Source: DASTCZ01 sp963704455
GTDB lineage: Bacteria > Acidobacteriota > Terriglobia > Acidiferrales > UBA7541
Assembly: GCA_963704455.1 (NCBI GenBank)
Contig: OY969905.1
Coordinates: 2,604,001 to 2,668,000 of the forward strand
Direction: 5' to 3'
Length of the DNA stretch: 64,000 bases
Positions within the stretch are counted from its first letter, which is position 1. The number at the start of each line of letters is the position of its first letter. Positions 55,634-62,818 of the stretch are shown one piece after another. The position numbers and the translations under genes were made by a program. The notes below the pieces were generated by a model. That model made no database searches. It was given only the letters and a program-made list of their open reading frames with translations, and had not been told where the DNA came from.

Positions 55634-56731
55634 ATGTCCCCCTACTTCGAAGACCGCGCCCACCATCTCTCCCTCTTCCACGGCGACTGCCTCCAAATCC
55701 TCGCCGCCATGCCCGCCGACTGCGTCGACCTCATCTTCGCCGACCCGCCCTACTTCCTCTCCAACGGCGGCATCACCTGCCACGCCGGAAAAATGGTCAG
55801 CGTCAACAAGGGCGCCTGGGACCGCTCCCGCGGCCCCGAAGAAAATCACGAATTCAATCGCGCCTGGCTCGCTGCCGCGCAGCGCGTCCTCAAGCCCAAC
55901 GGCAGCATTTGGGTCAGCGGCACCTCCCACGTCATTCACAGCGTGGGCTTCGCCATGCAGCAGCTCGGCTTCAAGCTCCTCAATGACATTTCGTGGGTCA
56001 AGCCCAACCCGCCGCCCAATCTTTCCTGCCGCTACTTCACTCACGCCACCGAAACAATTATCTGGGCCGCCAAGAATAAAAATTCGCGCCACACCTTTAA
56101 TTACAAGCTCATGCGCGAATTGAACGCGGGCAAGCAGATGAAATCCGTTTGGACCATCCCTCCGCCCGAAACTTGGGAGAAGCGCTTCGGCAAGCACCCC
56201 ACGCAAAAGCCCGTCGCCCTCCTCGACCGCATCCTCCGCGCCTCCTCCAACGAAGGCGATCTCGTCCTCGACCCCTTCGCCGGCAGCGGCACCACGATCC
56301 TCGCCGCTTTGCGCCTGCGCCGCTTCACCATAGGCGTCGAATTTGAGGATTCCTCGCTGGGCCTCGCGCTTTCGCGGGTGGTGGCGGAATTAGTAGTGGT
56401 TCAAATTGGAACAGTCGTCCTGCACACAGATCCAGAGGCTTCTGCGAAATCTTTCTCGAAAAAATACCCGAATGATCTTGATCTGCCCGTGTGTTTCGTG
56501 GATCGATCAATGCAGCGCCCAAGCGCCGCAATGACCGCAGAGATTCCAACTCGCCTCGTCCACAAAGAAAGGAATTTCTTTTTCGTAGGCTCAGAAAAAC
56601 GCGAAGTAGTTTTCTCCACCGCCGCGCAATCCATTGAAGAAGCCTGGCAGCGCTTCCATTCCAGCAACCGCTCCAAAATCGTCGTCCTCTTCGTCATAAA
56701 GACCGAGACTGAGATTTATTTAGCTACGTAA
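55634..56731 (+). CDS. DpnA-like beta-class adenine-N6 DNA methyltransferase with C-terminal extension
   Basis: 365 residues from the ATG at 55634; the open frame upstream is basic low complexity. Motif IV DPPYFLSNGGI is at 37-47 and motif I DPFAGSGTT at 213-221, the beta-class order IV-VIII-I. The intervening KGAWDRS, HEFNRAWL, WVKPNPPPNLSCRYFTHATETIIWA and GKQMKSVWTIP closely follow DpnA of Streptococcus pneumoniae, which methylates GATC. From about residue 240 an added C-terminal domain of about 120 residues has no match I know. It is 18 bases upstream of a DpnI-like gene, in the same direction. Confidence 0.85.
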   Translation: MSPYFEDRAHHLSLFHGDCLQILAAMPADCVDLIFADPPYFLSNGGITCHAGKMVSVNKGAWDRSRGPEENHEFNRAWLAAAQRVLKPNGSIWVSGTSHVIHSVGFAMQQLGFKLLNDISWVKPNPPPNLSCRYFTHATETIIWAAKNKNSRHTFNYKLMRELNAGKQMKSVWTIPPPETWEKRFGKHPTQKPVALLDRILRASSNEGDLVLDPFAGSGTTILAALRLRRFTIGVEFEDSSLGLALSRVVAELVVVQIGTVVLHTDPEASAKSFSKKYPNDLDLPVCFVDRSMQRPSAAMTAEIPTRLVHKERNFFFVGSEKREVVFSTAAQSIEEAWQRFHSSNRSKIVVLFVIKTETEIYLAT

Positions 56732-56749
56732 TCATGATCTAATCTGGGA

Positions 56750-57517
56750 GTGCAACTCGCCCTCCCTCGCGAATCTGCCGCGAAATATCACAGCGCCAGC
56801 CAGCGCGCCCGCGTCGCCACGGAAGAATGGGCCGAAGAAAACCTCTATTGTCTGAAGTGCAGCGCCAACTCCCTCGCACCCACGCCGCGCGGCACTCCCG
56901 CAATCGACTTTAATTGCCCCGATTGCAAATCCCCCTACCAACTGAAGAGCCTTTCGCGGCGGTTCTCGTATCGGATTCGAGACGCCGCGTACTCGGCGAT
57001 GAAGCAGGCGATCCAGACGGGCAACACACCAAATCTTTTTGTTCTTTCCTATGGAATCGATTCCTGGCGGGTCAATGACCTGATTCTAGTCCCGAGTTTC
57101 GCTTTCACAATGTCCGCGGTTGAAAAATGCCCTCCGCTAGCTGCCACGGCGCGTCGAGCAGGTTGGATAGGTTGCAACATCCTCCTCGGACGCATCCCTG
57201 CCGATGCAAAAATTCCAATTATTTCTTCAGGGAAGCCTGAAAGCGCCGCTTCCGCGCGTCGTCACCTCAAGAGCCTCAGACCATTTTCGAATCTCACCTT
57301 AAAGCGTCGCGGCTGGACTCTCGACGTCCTCAATGTCGTCCGCTCTCTCGGCAAGAAATCTTTCACCCTAGACGAGGTCTATGTCCACGCGGACGAATTG
57401 GCCGCCCTCCATCCCGACAATCGTCACGTCCGCGACAAAATTCGCCAGCAATTACAAGCCATACGAGATCTAAAGCTCCTGAGATTCCGAGGTAACGGGG
57501 AATACGACCTTTGCTAG
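56750..57517 (+). CDS. DpnI-family methyl-directed restriction endonuclease (E64Q)
   Basis: 255 residues, the same length class as DpnI, from a GTG start that aligns with the DpnI N-terminus (KYHSASQRARVATEEW). Zinc cysteines C34, C37, C56 and C59 are present. The PD-(D/E)xK positions are D53, Q64 and K66, numbered as in DpnI (D53, E64, K66), so the second acidic residue is Gln. TARRAGWIGCNI near 139, RRGWTLDVLN near 190 and RDKIRQQLQAIRDLKLLRFRG at the end of the winged helix are nearly identical to DpnI. DpnI cuts G-m6A-TC. A GC-poorer gene follows 70 bases on. Confidence 0.93.
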   Translation: MQLALPRESAAKYHSASQRARVATEEWAEENLYCLKCSANSLAPTPRGTPAIDFNCPDCKSPYQLKSLSRRFSYRIRDAAYSAMKQAIQTGNTPNLFVLSYGIDSWRVNDLILVPSFAFTMSAVEKCPPLAATARRAGWIGCNILLGRIPADAKIPIISSGKPESAASARRHLKSLRPFSNLTLKRRGWTLDVLNVVRSLGKKSFTLDEVYVHADELAALHPDNRHVRDKIRQQLQAIRDLKLLRFRGNGEYDLC

Positions 57518-57587
57518 AAAGAAAACCAAGTCGAGCCACTCCAATCCAAGGCCAACAGGAAGTTGAAACCGACGCGGAGATAAAGAA

Positions 57588-59318
57588 ATGAATGTGAACA
57601 GAAAACTTGTCTCGGAGTTCTTGGACGAAATAAGAGAGCGTGCCGAATTGAATTTCAAGGGGCGCATGCATCAGGCATTCCTAGCCTGGTACATAGAAGC
57701 AGAGTTTGGGGAAGCTAAATGGAATTTCACTGATGATCCCCACGATTCGGGCGTTGACGCAATTGTATGGCATCCCGACGACCTTCCTGGAGTCACGCTC
57801 ATACAATCCAAATTCACGGAGAATGTTAGCAAAGGCAAGTTAAGTCGGAAGACCTATAAAGAGTTCAAGGACGTAGTTAAAGCTTTTAGATATGGAGACG
57901 AAAGATTTGAGGAGCTAGTCTCCAAGGCCCGGACCGATCTTCGTCCCCTTTACCGCAAAGCTCACGAAGCGCTCGAAAAGGCCGACAACTGGTTCCAGAG
58001 GAAAAAAGCATTCCGGTTGGTCACGACGAAACGAGGAAGGACGTCTTTTGAGTTTGGGACGATACCCCCTGAAAATTTCTTGTATGCCGGAAATATCCTC
58101 AGACTGTATTCCGATTACAGACAGGCTCAGACGCCAAAAGCAAGAGACCTGACTCTCCAAATCAGCGACAAGTTGCCCTACGCCCTGGGTCCGCGAGGCG
58201 TCACCTCTTATCTGCTGAATGCGCGGATGTCAGATTTTCGCACCTATCTCGAGTCCTATGATGTTGCCCGTCTTCTCGCGCGCAACATTCGATACGACCT
58301 GGGCAGTCAAATCGGTAAAGAAATTCGGGGAACATATGAGGCTTCGCCTGGTGATTTTTGGTTCTGCCATAACGGCCTCACAATTGTTTGTGACGATTTC
58401 ATCGAGAGGAACAAAGTGGCAACGCTAGTTGCACCGAGCGTCGTGAACGGTGGCCAAACTCTTTACGCCATAAGCGCCTCAAGCAACAAAAGATCGTCCG
58501 CGCTCGTACCCGTAAAAGTCATCGTGCGAAGCGAGGCTGAGTCCAAAGCAGTTGAGGACGACACATGGCTTCAGAAGGTAATCCGGAGCGTGAACAGCCA
58601 AAACCGAGTGCGGGAATCAGATTTGCATTCCAATGAACCCGAGCAGGTATTATTGCAAAACAAGTTTCGCACATTCAAAGTCTATTACGAAAGAAAACGT
58701 GGGGAATGGCGTGTAATAAGGAATGAGCCGAGATACAGAAAATATGAGCGATTATCCATGATCAAGCTCGGCCAAATCCTAACGGCGGTAGGTAACAAAA
58801 ATGGTGACGGAGTCCTAAGTGTAAAAAAGGGACTCGACAATGTCTTTGGAGACGCACACTATAGGAAAATATTCCCGAACCGAGCGACTGTCGCTCGCAG
58901 GTTCGATCAAATCTATCTTGCTTACCGAATATCCCTTCTCTTGGAGGAGCACGGATACAAGGATAGATCTGAGCGGAGAAAGCTGCGGCATGCCTTCTGG
59001 AACACCTTGTGGATCTTTTATCGTGGCATTGCTCCGAGCTTAAGACTTGGCAGGTTGACAAGTGATTCGATTAGACGAGCGTTTGATGAATTCGGAAACC
59101 GGCCAGGGCTCAAAAGAATGGCGAAAAGGGCAACAAGGGATACCGTCACCAATGTCTGGAGAACATGGCGGAAGGCTAGGAAATCAGACCCTGAACTTTG
59201 GACTCCAAACAATTTCTTCAAGTCACAATATGGGATTAAAGCCATTCGAAGAACAGCAGCGCCAAAAGTTCACGAAGCTCTTGAGCGAATGGGGCGCGCG
59301 ATCAACACGTACAAGTAG
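57588..59318 (+). CDS. AIPR-family abortive-infection protein with nuclease-like N-terminus
   Basis: 576 residues, with GGAG eight bases before the ATG. Residues 50-80 (DSGVDAIVWHPDD then LIQSKF) resemble an Mrr-like PD-(D/E)xK nuclease core with D57 and Q73-x-K75. Residues about 255-295 (DFWFCHNGLTIVCDDF, VVNGGQTLYAI) are the AIPR signature of abortive-infection proteins. The rest is helical and basic toward the C-terminus. GC content is about 40-57% in counted blocks, lower than the methyltransferase, suggesting separate acquisition. Third gene of the cassette. Confidence 0.85.
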   Translation: MNVNRKLVSEFLDEIRERAELNFKGRMHQAFLAWYIEAEFGEAKWNFTDDPHDSGVDAIVWHPDDLPGVTLIQSKFTENVSKGKLSRKTYKEFKDVVKAFRYGDERFEELVSKARTDLRPLYRKAHEALEKADNWFQRKKAFRLVTTKRGRTSFEFGTIPPENFLYAGNILRLYSDYRQAQTPKARDLTLQISDKLPYALGPRGVTSYLLNARMSDFRTYLESYDVARLLARNIRYDLGSQIGKEIRGTYEASPGDFWFCHNGLTIVCDDFIERNKVATLVAPSVVNGGQTLYAISASSNKRSSALVPVKVIVRSEAESKAVEDDTWLQKVIRSVNSQNRVRESDLHSNEPEQVLLQNKFRTFKVYYERKRGEWRVIRNEPRYRKYERLSMIKLGQILTAVGNKNGDGVLSVKKGLDNVFGDAHYRKIFPNRATVARRFDQIYLAYRISLLLEEHGYKDRSERRKLRHAFWNTLWIFYRGIAPSLRLGRLTSDSIRRAFDEFGNRPGLKRMAKRATRDTVTNVWRTWRKARKSDPELWTPNNFFKSQYGIKAIRRTAAPKVHEALERMGRAINTYK

Positions 59319-59337
59319 GGGCCAGTGGCAGGCGGGT

Positions 59338-59400
59338 GCCCCATCTTTCGCAGTGCCTGCCTGCCGGTTAGGCAGGTGAAAGGTGGGGCCTTTGACTTTG
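59338..59400. repeat. Palindromic element A with TTGAC-type tail
   Basis: Outer stem GCCCCATCTTTC/GAAAGGTGGGGC (one G-T pair) enclosing an inner GCCTGCC/GGCAGG stem, followed by TTTGACTTTG at 59391-59400. It sits after the AIPR stop and can act as a terminator. Confidence 0.7.
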
Positions 59401-59408
59401 ATTTCGAC

Positions 59409-59428
59409 TCTTTCGGGTTCCCGAAAGA
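59409..59428. repeat. Short perfect palindrome between elements A and B
   Basis: CTTTCGGG/CCCGAAAG with a 2-base loop, preceded by TTTCGACTC. Confidence 0.6.
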
Positions 59429-59444
59429 TGGCAGTTACGTGTGG

Positions 59445-59498
59445 GCCTGCCTGCCGCCTGCCTGCCGGTAGGCAGGGTAGGCAGGGTTTTTGACTCTG
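59445..59498. repeat. Palindromic element B with TTGAC tail
   Basis: GCCTGCCT repeated and paired with AGGCAGG copies around a CCGG core, followed by TTTTTGACTCTG at 59487-59498. Similar in its core to element A. Confidence 0.7.
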
Positions 59499-59564
59499 CT
59501 CGCTGGCGGATGCCCGCTCTAATTTCTACGAAGGCAGCATTCTCCTCCAAAGCGAATCTGCCAA

Positions 59565-59828
59565 TCAGTCTGCGCCACTGGTACGGTGCTTCTCAAGCTG
59601 TTCGACCACTGCGTCGGGATCGGGATACCCTGCGCCAAACTTCCGCGCGAGCCAGTTCCCCCCTCGCTCGGCAATCCTTTCGCCGTCCGCGATCACCTCG
59701 AACTGACCGGTCTTACCGGGCGTAAGGACGGTATCGATTCCCAGGCGCTTCTTGATGAGGGCCACGAGACTCGTGACGTTAGCTTTGTTGTTTTCTCACG
59801 TTGGGCAGTGAACGATTTCGATTTTCAT
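59565..59828 (-). CDS. SelW/Rdx-like selenoprotein with in-frame UGA (Sec11)
   Basis: Read from the ATG at 59828 (GGAG six bases upstream), the frame is MKIEIVHCPT, UGA at 59796-59798, then ENNKANVTSLVALIKKRL and on to a stop at 59565: 87 residues if UGA is read as selenocysteine. C8-P9-T10-U11 is exactly the CxxU redox motif of SelW/SelT/SelH (Rdx) proteins, and TGQFEVIADGERI and GYPDPDAVVEQLEKH fit the conserved remainder of that thioredoxin-like fold. A 7-bp hairpin with a GUC loop begins 18 bases after UGA. Ordinary calling would give a 66-residue product from a GTG at 59765. Recoding is inferred; a nonsense mutation is the alternative. Confidence 0.78.
59761..59777 (-). promoter_or_regulatory. 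Candidate bSECIS hairpin
   Basis: On the mRNA: GU-CACGA-GUC-UCGUG-GC, seven pairs with a 3-base loop starting with G, located 19-35 bases downstream of the UGA. Bacterial SECIS elements have a small hairpin with a G in the apical loop at this distance. Confidence 0.55.
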
Positions 59829-59903
59829 TCTCGTCTCCAGGATTCTGGATGCAGGCTTTGGAGCATACACCTTTGCCGGGCGCCCCCTTCGCTCTTATCC
59901 AAT

Positions 59904-59940
59904 CAAGGTGTCGTTTTTACACCTTGGTTTTTGACTTGAG
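59904..59940. repeat. Palindromic element C with TTGAC tail
   Basis: CAAGGTGT/ACACCTTG with loop CGTTTTT, then GGTTTTTGACTTGAG. Confidence 0.75.
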
Positions 59941-59964
59941 CCGGGTGGCCGCGCCGGGTGCCGA

Positions 59965-60010
59965 ACCCTTTGCCCGCCGCGGCGGGAAGGGTGCGGGTGT
60001 TGAACCTGTG
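59965..60010. repeat. Palindromic element D (copy 1)
   Basis: ACCCTT and CCCGCCG/CGGCGGG arms, then GTGCGGGTGTTGAACCTG. A stretch of 39 bases from 59965 is identical to 60411-60449. Confidence 0.85.
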
Positions 60011-60029
60011 GTACTGACTCATTTTGGAT

Positions 60030-60338
60030 TTAGCGGCCGTATTTCGAGGCAATCCACCCGATAATCGTTCCTCCTACCGCTCCAGACGCGACGATAGGAA
60101 CCGTTGCCTTCGTGATGATTGCGTCAGGTAGGCTTAGCAGGATGCCGAGGATCAATCCAACTGCCCACCCGGGCCAAGGCAGTTTGATGTTGCAGATAAC
60201 GAATCCGAGAGCGAACCGGGCGATAAACGCGCCCAGCATCGCCGCTCGTTTGTCGGGAAAGCTCAGGGGAATCATCAGCGCGGTGTCTACGGTTCCAAAA
60301 ACCAAACCGCAGACGACGCCTAGATAGAGTCTTTGCAT
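60030..60338 (-). CDS. Small membrane protein, about four helices
   Basis: A 102-residue hydrophobic protein with GGAGG five bases before ATG. Segments: LGVVCGLVFGTVDTALMIPL, MLGAFIARFALGFVICNI, WAVGLILGILLSLPDAI and VPIVASGAVGGTIIGWIAS. The spacing and small residues suggest a compact four-helix membrane protein; similar small proteins occur in scattered bacteria without known function. It is flanked on both sides by palindromic repeats. Confidence 0.65.
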   Translation of the reverse strand: MQRLYLGVVCGLVFGTVDTALMIPLSFPDKRAAMLGAFIARFALGFVICNIKLPWPGWAVGLILGILLSLPDAIITKATVPIVASGAVGGTIIGWIASKYGR

Positions 60339-60408
60339 TGTGTCCTCCGACAGTGTTTCTCCGCCGCGATTCTAGCAGAACTGTCCAACAGGTCTACGGC
60401 CGGGCGCC

Positions 60409-60455
60409 GCACCCTTTGCCCGCCGCGGCGGGAAGGGTGCGGGTGTTGACTCTGG
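60409..60455. repeat. Palindromic element D (copy 2)
   Basis: GCACCCTT..AAGGGTGC with the CCCGCCG/CGGCGGG core and tail GGGTGTTGACTCTGG. Identical to copy 1 over 39 bases. Confidence 0.85.
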
Positions 60456-60474
60456 TTTTGCCTTTGGTTCCCCA

Positions 60475-61239
60475 TCACCTCGGCCGCCCCAGCGAATCCG
60501 CCACCACCCAGGCGGCGCCAACCACCGCGAGATTTATGGCGCTCTCCGTCCAGTTATCGTGGATTGCGCGATCGGCCAAAAGAATGCGCCCGTTCACCAG
60601 CACGCCGAAGGACACGAGCATGACGGTCAACAGGATCGCGGCGAGGCGGGCTTGCACGCCCGTCAGTATTGCAATGCCCGCCGCGACGAAGCCAATCCCG
60701 GTCGCATAAGTCCAGAACACTTGCGTAGGCGGCAGCCATTTGGGGATCAGCATGGCGGTGTACTTCAAATAGGCAAAATGCGCTCCGCCGAACACCAGGC
60801 AACAAACCCCAATTGCCAGCCGCCCCAGGCGCGTAAGGCGCGCGGCCAGCGCCGCATCGATCCTGGCGGCGGTGGCATAGATGATCAGCCCGGCTGCGGC
60901 GATCGAAAGCTGCATGAAGATGTTTTCGTAAGTGACGTATTCGGCGTAATGGGCGGGCAGCAGGCGGCCGTTCATCAGGATGATGACAAAGAGCGTGTAG
61001 TACAAGGTGAGCGCCGCGGCGCCCCCGGCCGCGGTCTGGCGCCACTCGATGGCCGCGGCCGCGATGACCATCAACAAACCGGCGACATAGGCCAGCACGG
61101 TGCGAGCGGGAAAATTCGCGGGTACCGGCTGCCCCGGGTCGAATCGCCCAAACGCAAGGGAAGCCAATCCCACCGACATCACGCCCAGGCCATAGACGCG
61201 CCAGCCCAATGCCATCGTCGTTTTTTCCGCCGTCATCAT
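60475..61239 (-). CDS. DoxX-like polytopic membrane protein
   Basis: A 254-residue protein with about eight hydrophobic segments. LGRLAIGVCCLVFGGAHFAYLKYTAMLIPKWLP, split near residue 150, and YATGIGFVAAGIAILTGVQARLAAILLTVMLVSFG resemble the DoxX/SURF4 four-helix unit (G-x-H/A motif and 'PKWLP' loop). The first half may be a second, diverged unit. Function unknown; DoxX proteins are linked to membrane redox processes. No strong ribosome site. Confidence 0.65.
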   Translation of the reverse strand: MMTAEKTTMALGWRVYGLGVMSVGLASLAFGRFDPGQPVPANFPARTVLAYVAGLLMVIAAAAIEWRQTAAGGAAALTLYYTLFVIILMNGRLLPAHYAEYVTYENIFMQLSIAAAGLIIYATAARIDAALAARLTRLGRLAIGVCCLVFGGAHFAYLKYTAMLIPKWLPPTQVFWTYATGIGFVAAGIAILTGVQARLAAILLTVMLVSFGVLVNGRILLADRAIHDNWTESAINLAVVGAAWVVADSLGRPR

Positions 61240-61259
61240 TGTTCCAGTTCAGCCGGATC

Positions 61260-61285
61260 CCCCAGGTGTCGTTTTAACGCCGGGG
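61260..61285. repeat. Palindromic element C-like, without tail
   Basis: CCCC-A-GGTGT pairs with ACGCCGGGG around loop CGTTTTA. It shares AGGTGTCGTTTT with element C, but no TTGAC tail follows. Confidence 0.6.
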
Positions 61286-61321
61286 CCTAGTAGGAACTCA
61301 CTTTGAAATCTCCGGCGGACG

Positions 61322-61564
61322 CTATTTCTTAAGCACCGCGCTTTCTGTGATACGCACATGCGCATCGGTGATGTAAAACCCGTGCTTCTCGATATCGTCC
61401 AGACACTCGTCCGTATTCATCCCCCCGGTTGACTCCCCGCCGCGGTTCAACTCCAGCGTCTTGAACGCCGCCCAGGGGCCATATTGCGGCGGCAAGTTTG
61501 CTCCCGTTGCGTTTTCGGTGCAGCCAAACACGCGCCCTGTTCCTCTAAAAATATGCACTCGCAT
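61322..61564 (-). CDS. Conserved small hypothetical protein, 80 residues
   Basis: Start at the ATG at 61564 with GGAG eight bases upstream. The sequence GRVFGCTENATGANLPPQYGPW and TDECLDDIEKHGFYITDAHVRITE (each longer run split here by position, residues 10-31 and 51-74) matches a family of short cytosolic proteins common in many bacteria without known function. The conserved Cys residues (14 and 54) could bind metal. It is flanked by palindromic repeats. Confidence 0.7.
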   Translation of the reverse strand: MRVHIFRGTGRVFGCTENATGANLPPQYGPWAAFKTLELNRGGESTGGMNTDECLDDIEKHGFYITDAHVRITESAVLKK

Positions 61565-61608
61565 CAATCACGCTCCCCCGCTTCGCGCCAAGTATACCGC
61601 CGCGCGCT

Positions 61609-61646
61609 CCAGGTGTCGTTCTTACACCCTGGGTTCTTGACCTTTG
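61609..61646. repeat. Palindromic element C (second copy) with TTGAC tail
   Basis: CCAGGTGT pairs with ACACCCTGG (one bulged C) around loop CGTTCTT, then GTTCTTGACCTTTG. Confidence 0.75.
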
Positions 61647-61722
61647 CTCTTGTCTAAGCGTAAGAATACAATAATCGTATCGGCTTACGTTTCGCCCACG
61701 CATTACCGCGAGGAGATCAACA

Positions 61723-62034
61723 ATGGACGCCTCCACGAAAAAAATAGTGCCTCCTTTGCCACAGCTCCCTGTCCTCCACTATCTGCTTTCCACTTCCGAC
61801 GGTAAGCATGTCGCTCACTGCCTGGATTTGGACCTGATCTGTGTGGGCGCCACACGCGAGGAAGCGGCCCGGAAACTCGATGATCTCGCCAAAGCTCAGA
61901 TTGAGCTGACGCTAGCCACCGGACAACTCGTCAATTTGACCACCCGTGCCCCGCTGAATTTTTGGCGCCAGTTCATTGACGGCGCGCCTTTTGACTCAGG
62001 GCCGGCACTTCGCATCTCTTCCCGCTTGACGTAA
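61723..62034 (+). CDS. HicB-like protein
   Basis: A 103-residue protein with AGGAG seven bases before the ATG. HCLDLDLICVGATREEAARKL and LDDLAKAQIELTLATGQ match the partially RNase H-like HicB fold. There is no hicA-type toxin beside it and no DNA-binding domain after the fold; the C-terminus (RAPLNFWRQFIDGAPFDSG) is specific to this branch. It is possibly an orphan antitoxin or a regulatory protein. It precedes the toxin-antitoxin pair by 26 bases and may be cotranscribed. Confidence 0.65.
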   Translation: MDASTKKIVPPLPQLPVLHYLLSTSDGKHVAHCLDLDLICVGATREEAARKLDDLAKAQIELTLATGQLVNLTTRAPLNFWRQFIDGAPFDSGPALRISSRLT

Positions 62035-62060
62035 CATTCCATCTAGGTTATATTCCTTCT

Positions 62061-62420
62061 ATGGCATGGGACATTGAATTCACCGATGCCTTCGGCGGTT
62101 GGTGGAAGAGTCTCACTCCAAGTGAACAAGACAGCGTTGCGATGGTTGTGGACATCCTCGAAGAGTATGGCCCTTCCCTCCCGCGCCCGTTTTCCGATGT
62201 GGTGACCACATCCCAGCACCGAAACATGAAGGAGCTTCGAGTCCAGCACGCCGGCCGGCCCTATCGAGTTCTTTATGCCTTTGATCCGCGTCGCACGGCG
62301 CTTTTGCTTATCGGCGGCGACAAAACAGGCAACAACCGTTGGTACGAAATTTTTGTACCCATTGCGGACAAGCTTTTCGATGCGCACCTGAAAACCTTAA
62401 AGCGGCGCAAGCAAAAATAA
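62061..62420 (+). CDS. HigB/RelE-superfamily toxin (Gp49-like)
   Basis: 119 residues. WDIEFTDAFGGWWKSLTPSEQ, then VVDILEEYGPSLPRPFSD, MKELRVQHAGRPYRVLYAFDPRRTALLLIGGDKTGNNRWY (split near residue 60) match the phage-derived Gp49-like/HigB RelE-type mRNA interferase family, with basic residues K55 and R60 expected in catalysis. The gene lies before its antitoxin, the HigBA order, with 19 bases to the antitoxin start. Confidence 0.88.
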   Translation: MAWDIEFTDAFGGWWKSLTPSEQDSVAMVVDILEEYGPSLPRPFSDVVTTSQHRNMKELRVQHAGRPYRVLYAFDPRRTALLLIGGDKTGNNRWYEIFVPIADKLFDAHLKTLKRRKQK

Positions 62421-62439
62421 GAGTTTGGAGGATGATCCC

Positions 62440-62760
62440 ATGGCTAGACAATTCAAAGAACTTCTAAACAAAATGACCCCCGAACGCCGCGCTAGAATTA
62501 AGGCAGGCGCCAACAGGCTGCGCGAGGAATTGATTCTCGCGGAACTTCGGGAATCCCGCGCCCTCACCCAGCAGCAGCTTGCCCGCGCGCTCCGCATCAA
62601 CCAGGCCGCGGTCTCGAAGATGGAGCGCCGGAAGGACATGTATCTCAGCAGCCTCGACGGAATTATCAAAGCGATGGGCGGCAGGCTCGAGATTCGCGCC
62701 GTTTTCCCAGACCGCGTCGTTCGCATCAGCCGCGGCAAAAGAACTGGCAAACGATCCTAA
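62440..62760 (+). CDS. XRE-family antitoxin (HigA-like)
   Basis: 106 residues from the ATG at 62440 with GGAGG eight bases upstream. A helix-turn-helix of the XRE type (LTQQQLARALRINQAAVSKMER) near residue 50 is preceded by a helical N-terminus. LSSLDGIIKAMGGRLEIRAVFPD follows. It should bind the toxin and the operon promoter. A hairpin at 62770-62793 follows. Confidence 0.88.
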   Translation: MARQFKELLNKMTPERRARIKAGANRLREELILAELRESRALTQQQLARALRINQAAVSKMERRKDMYLSSLDGIIKAMGGRLEIRAVFPDRVVRISRGKRTGKRS

Positions 62761-62765
62761 GGGCC

Positions 62766-62795
62766 TGGTGGCCGCGCATTCGCGCGGCCCTCAAC
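62766..62795. terminator. Hairpin between antitoxin and cupin genes
   Basis: GGCCGCGC-ATTC-GCGCGGCC (62771-62790 approximately), 8 perfect pairs, between convergent genes. There is no T-run on the plus side; it may act on both strands. A related palindrome lies at 63809-63837. Confidence 0.55.
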
Positions 62796-62818
62796 CAAAT
62801 CTCAAGCTGCTAAACGGA

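Noticed and set aside
59338..61646. CRISPR array
   Set aside because: The repeats are palindromes of different sequence, with genes in between and no regular spacers.
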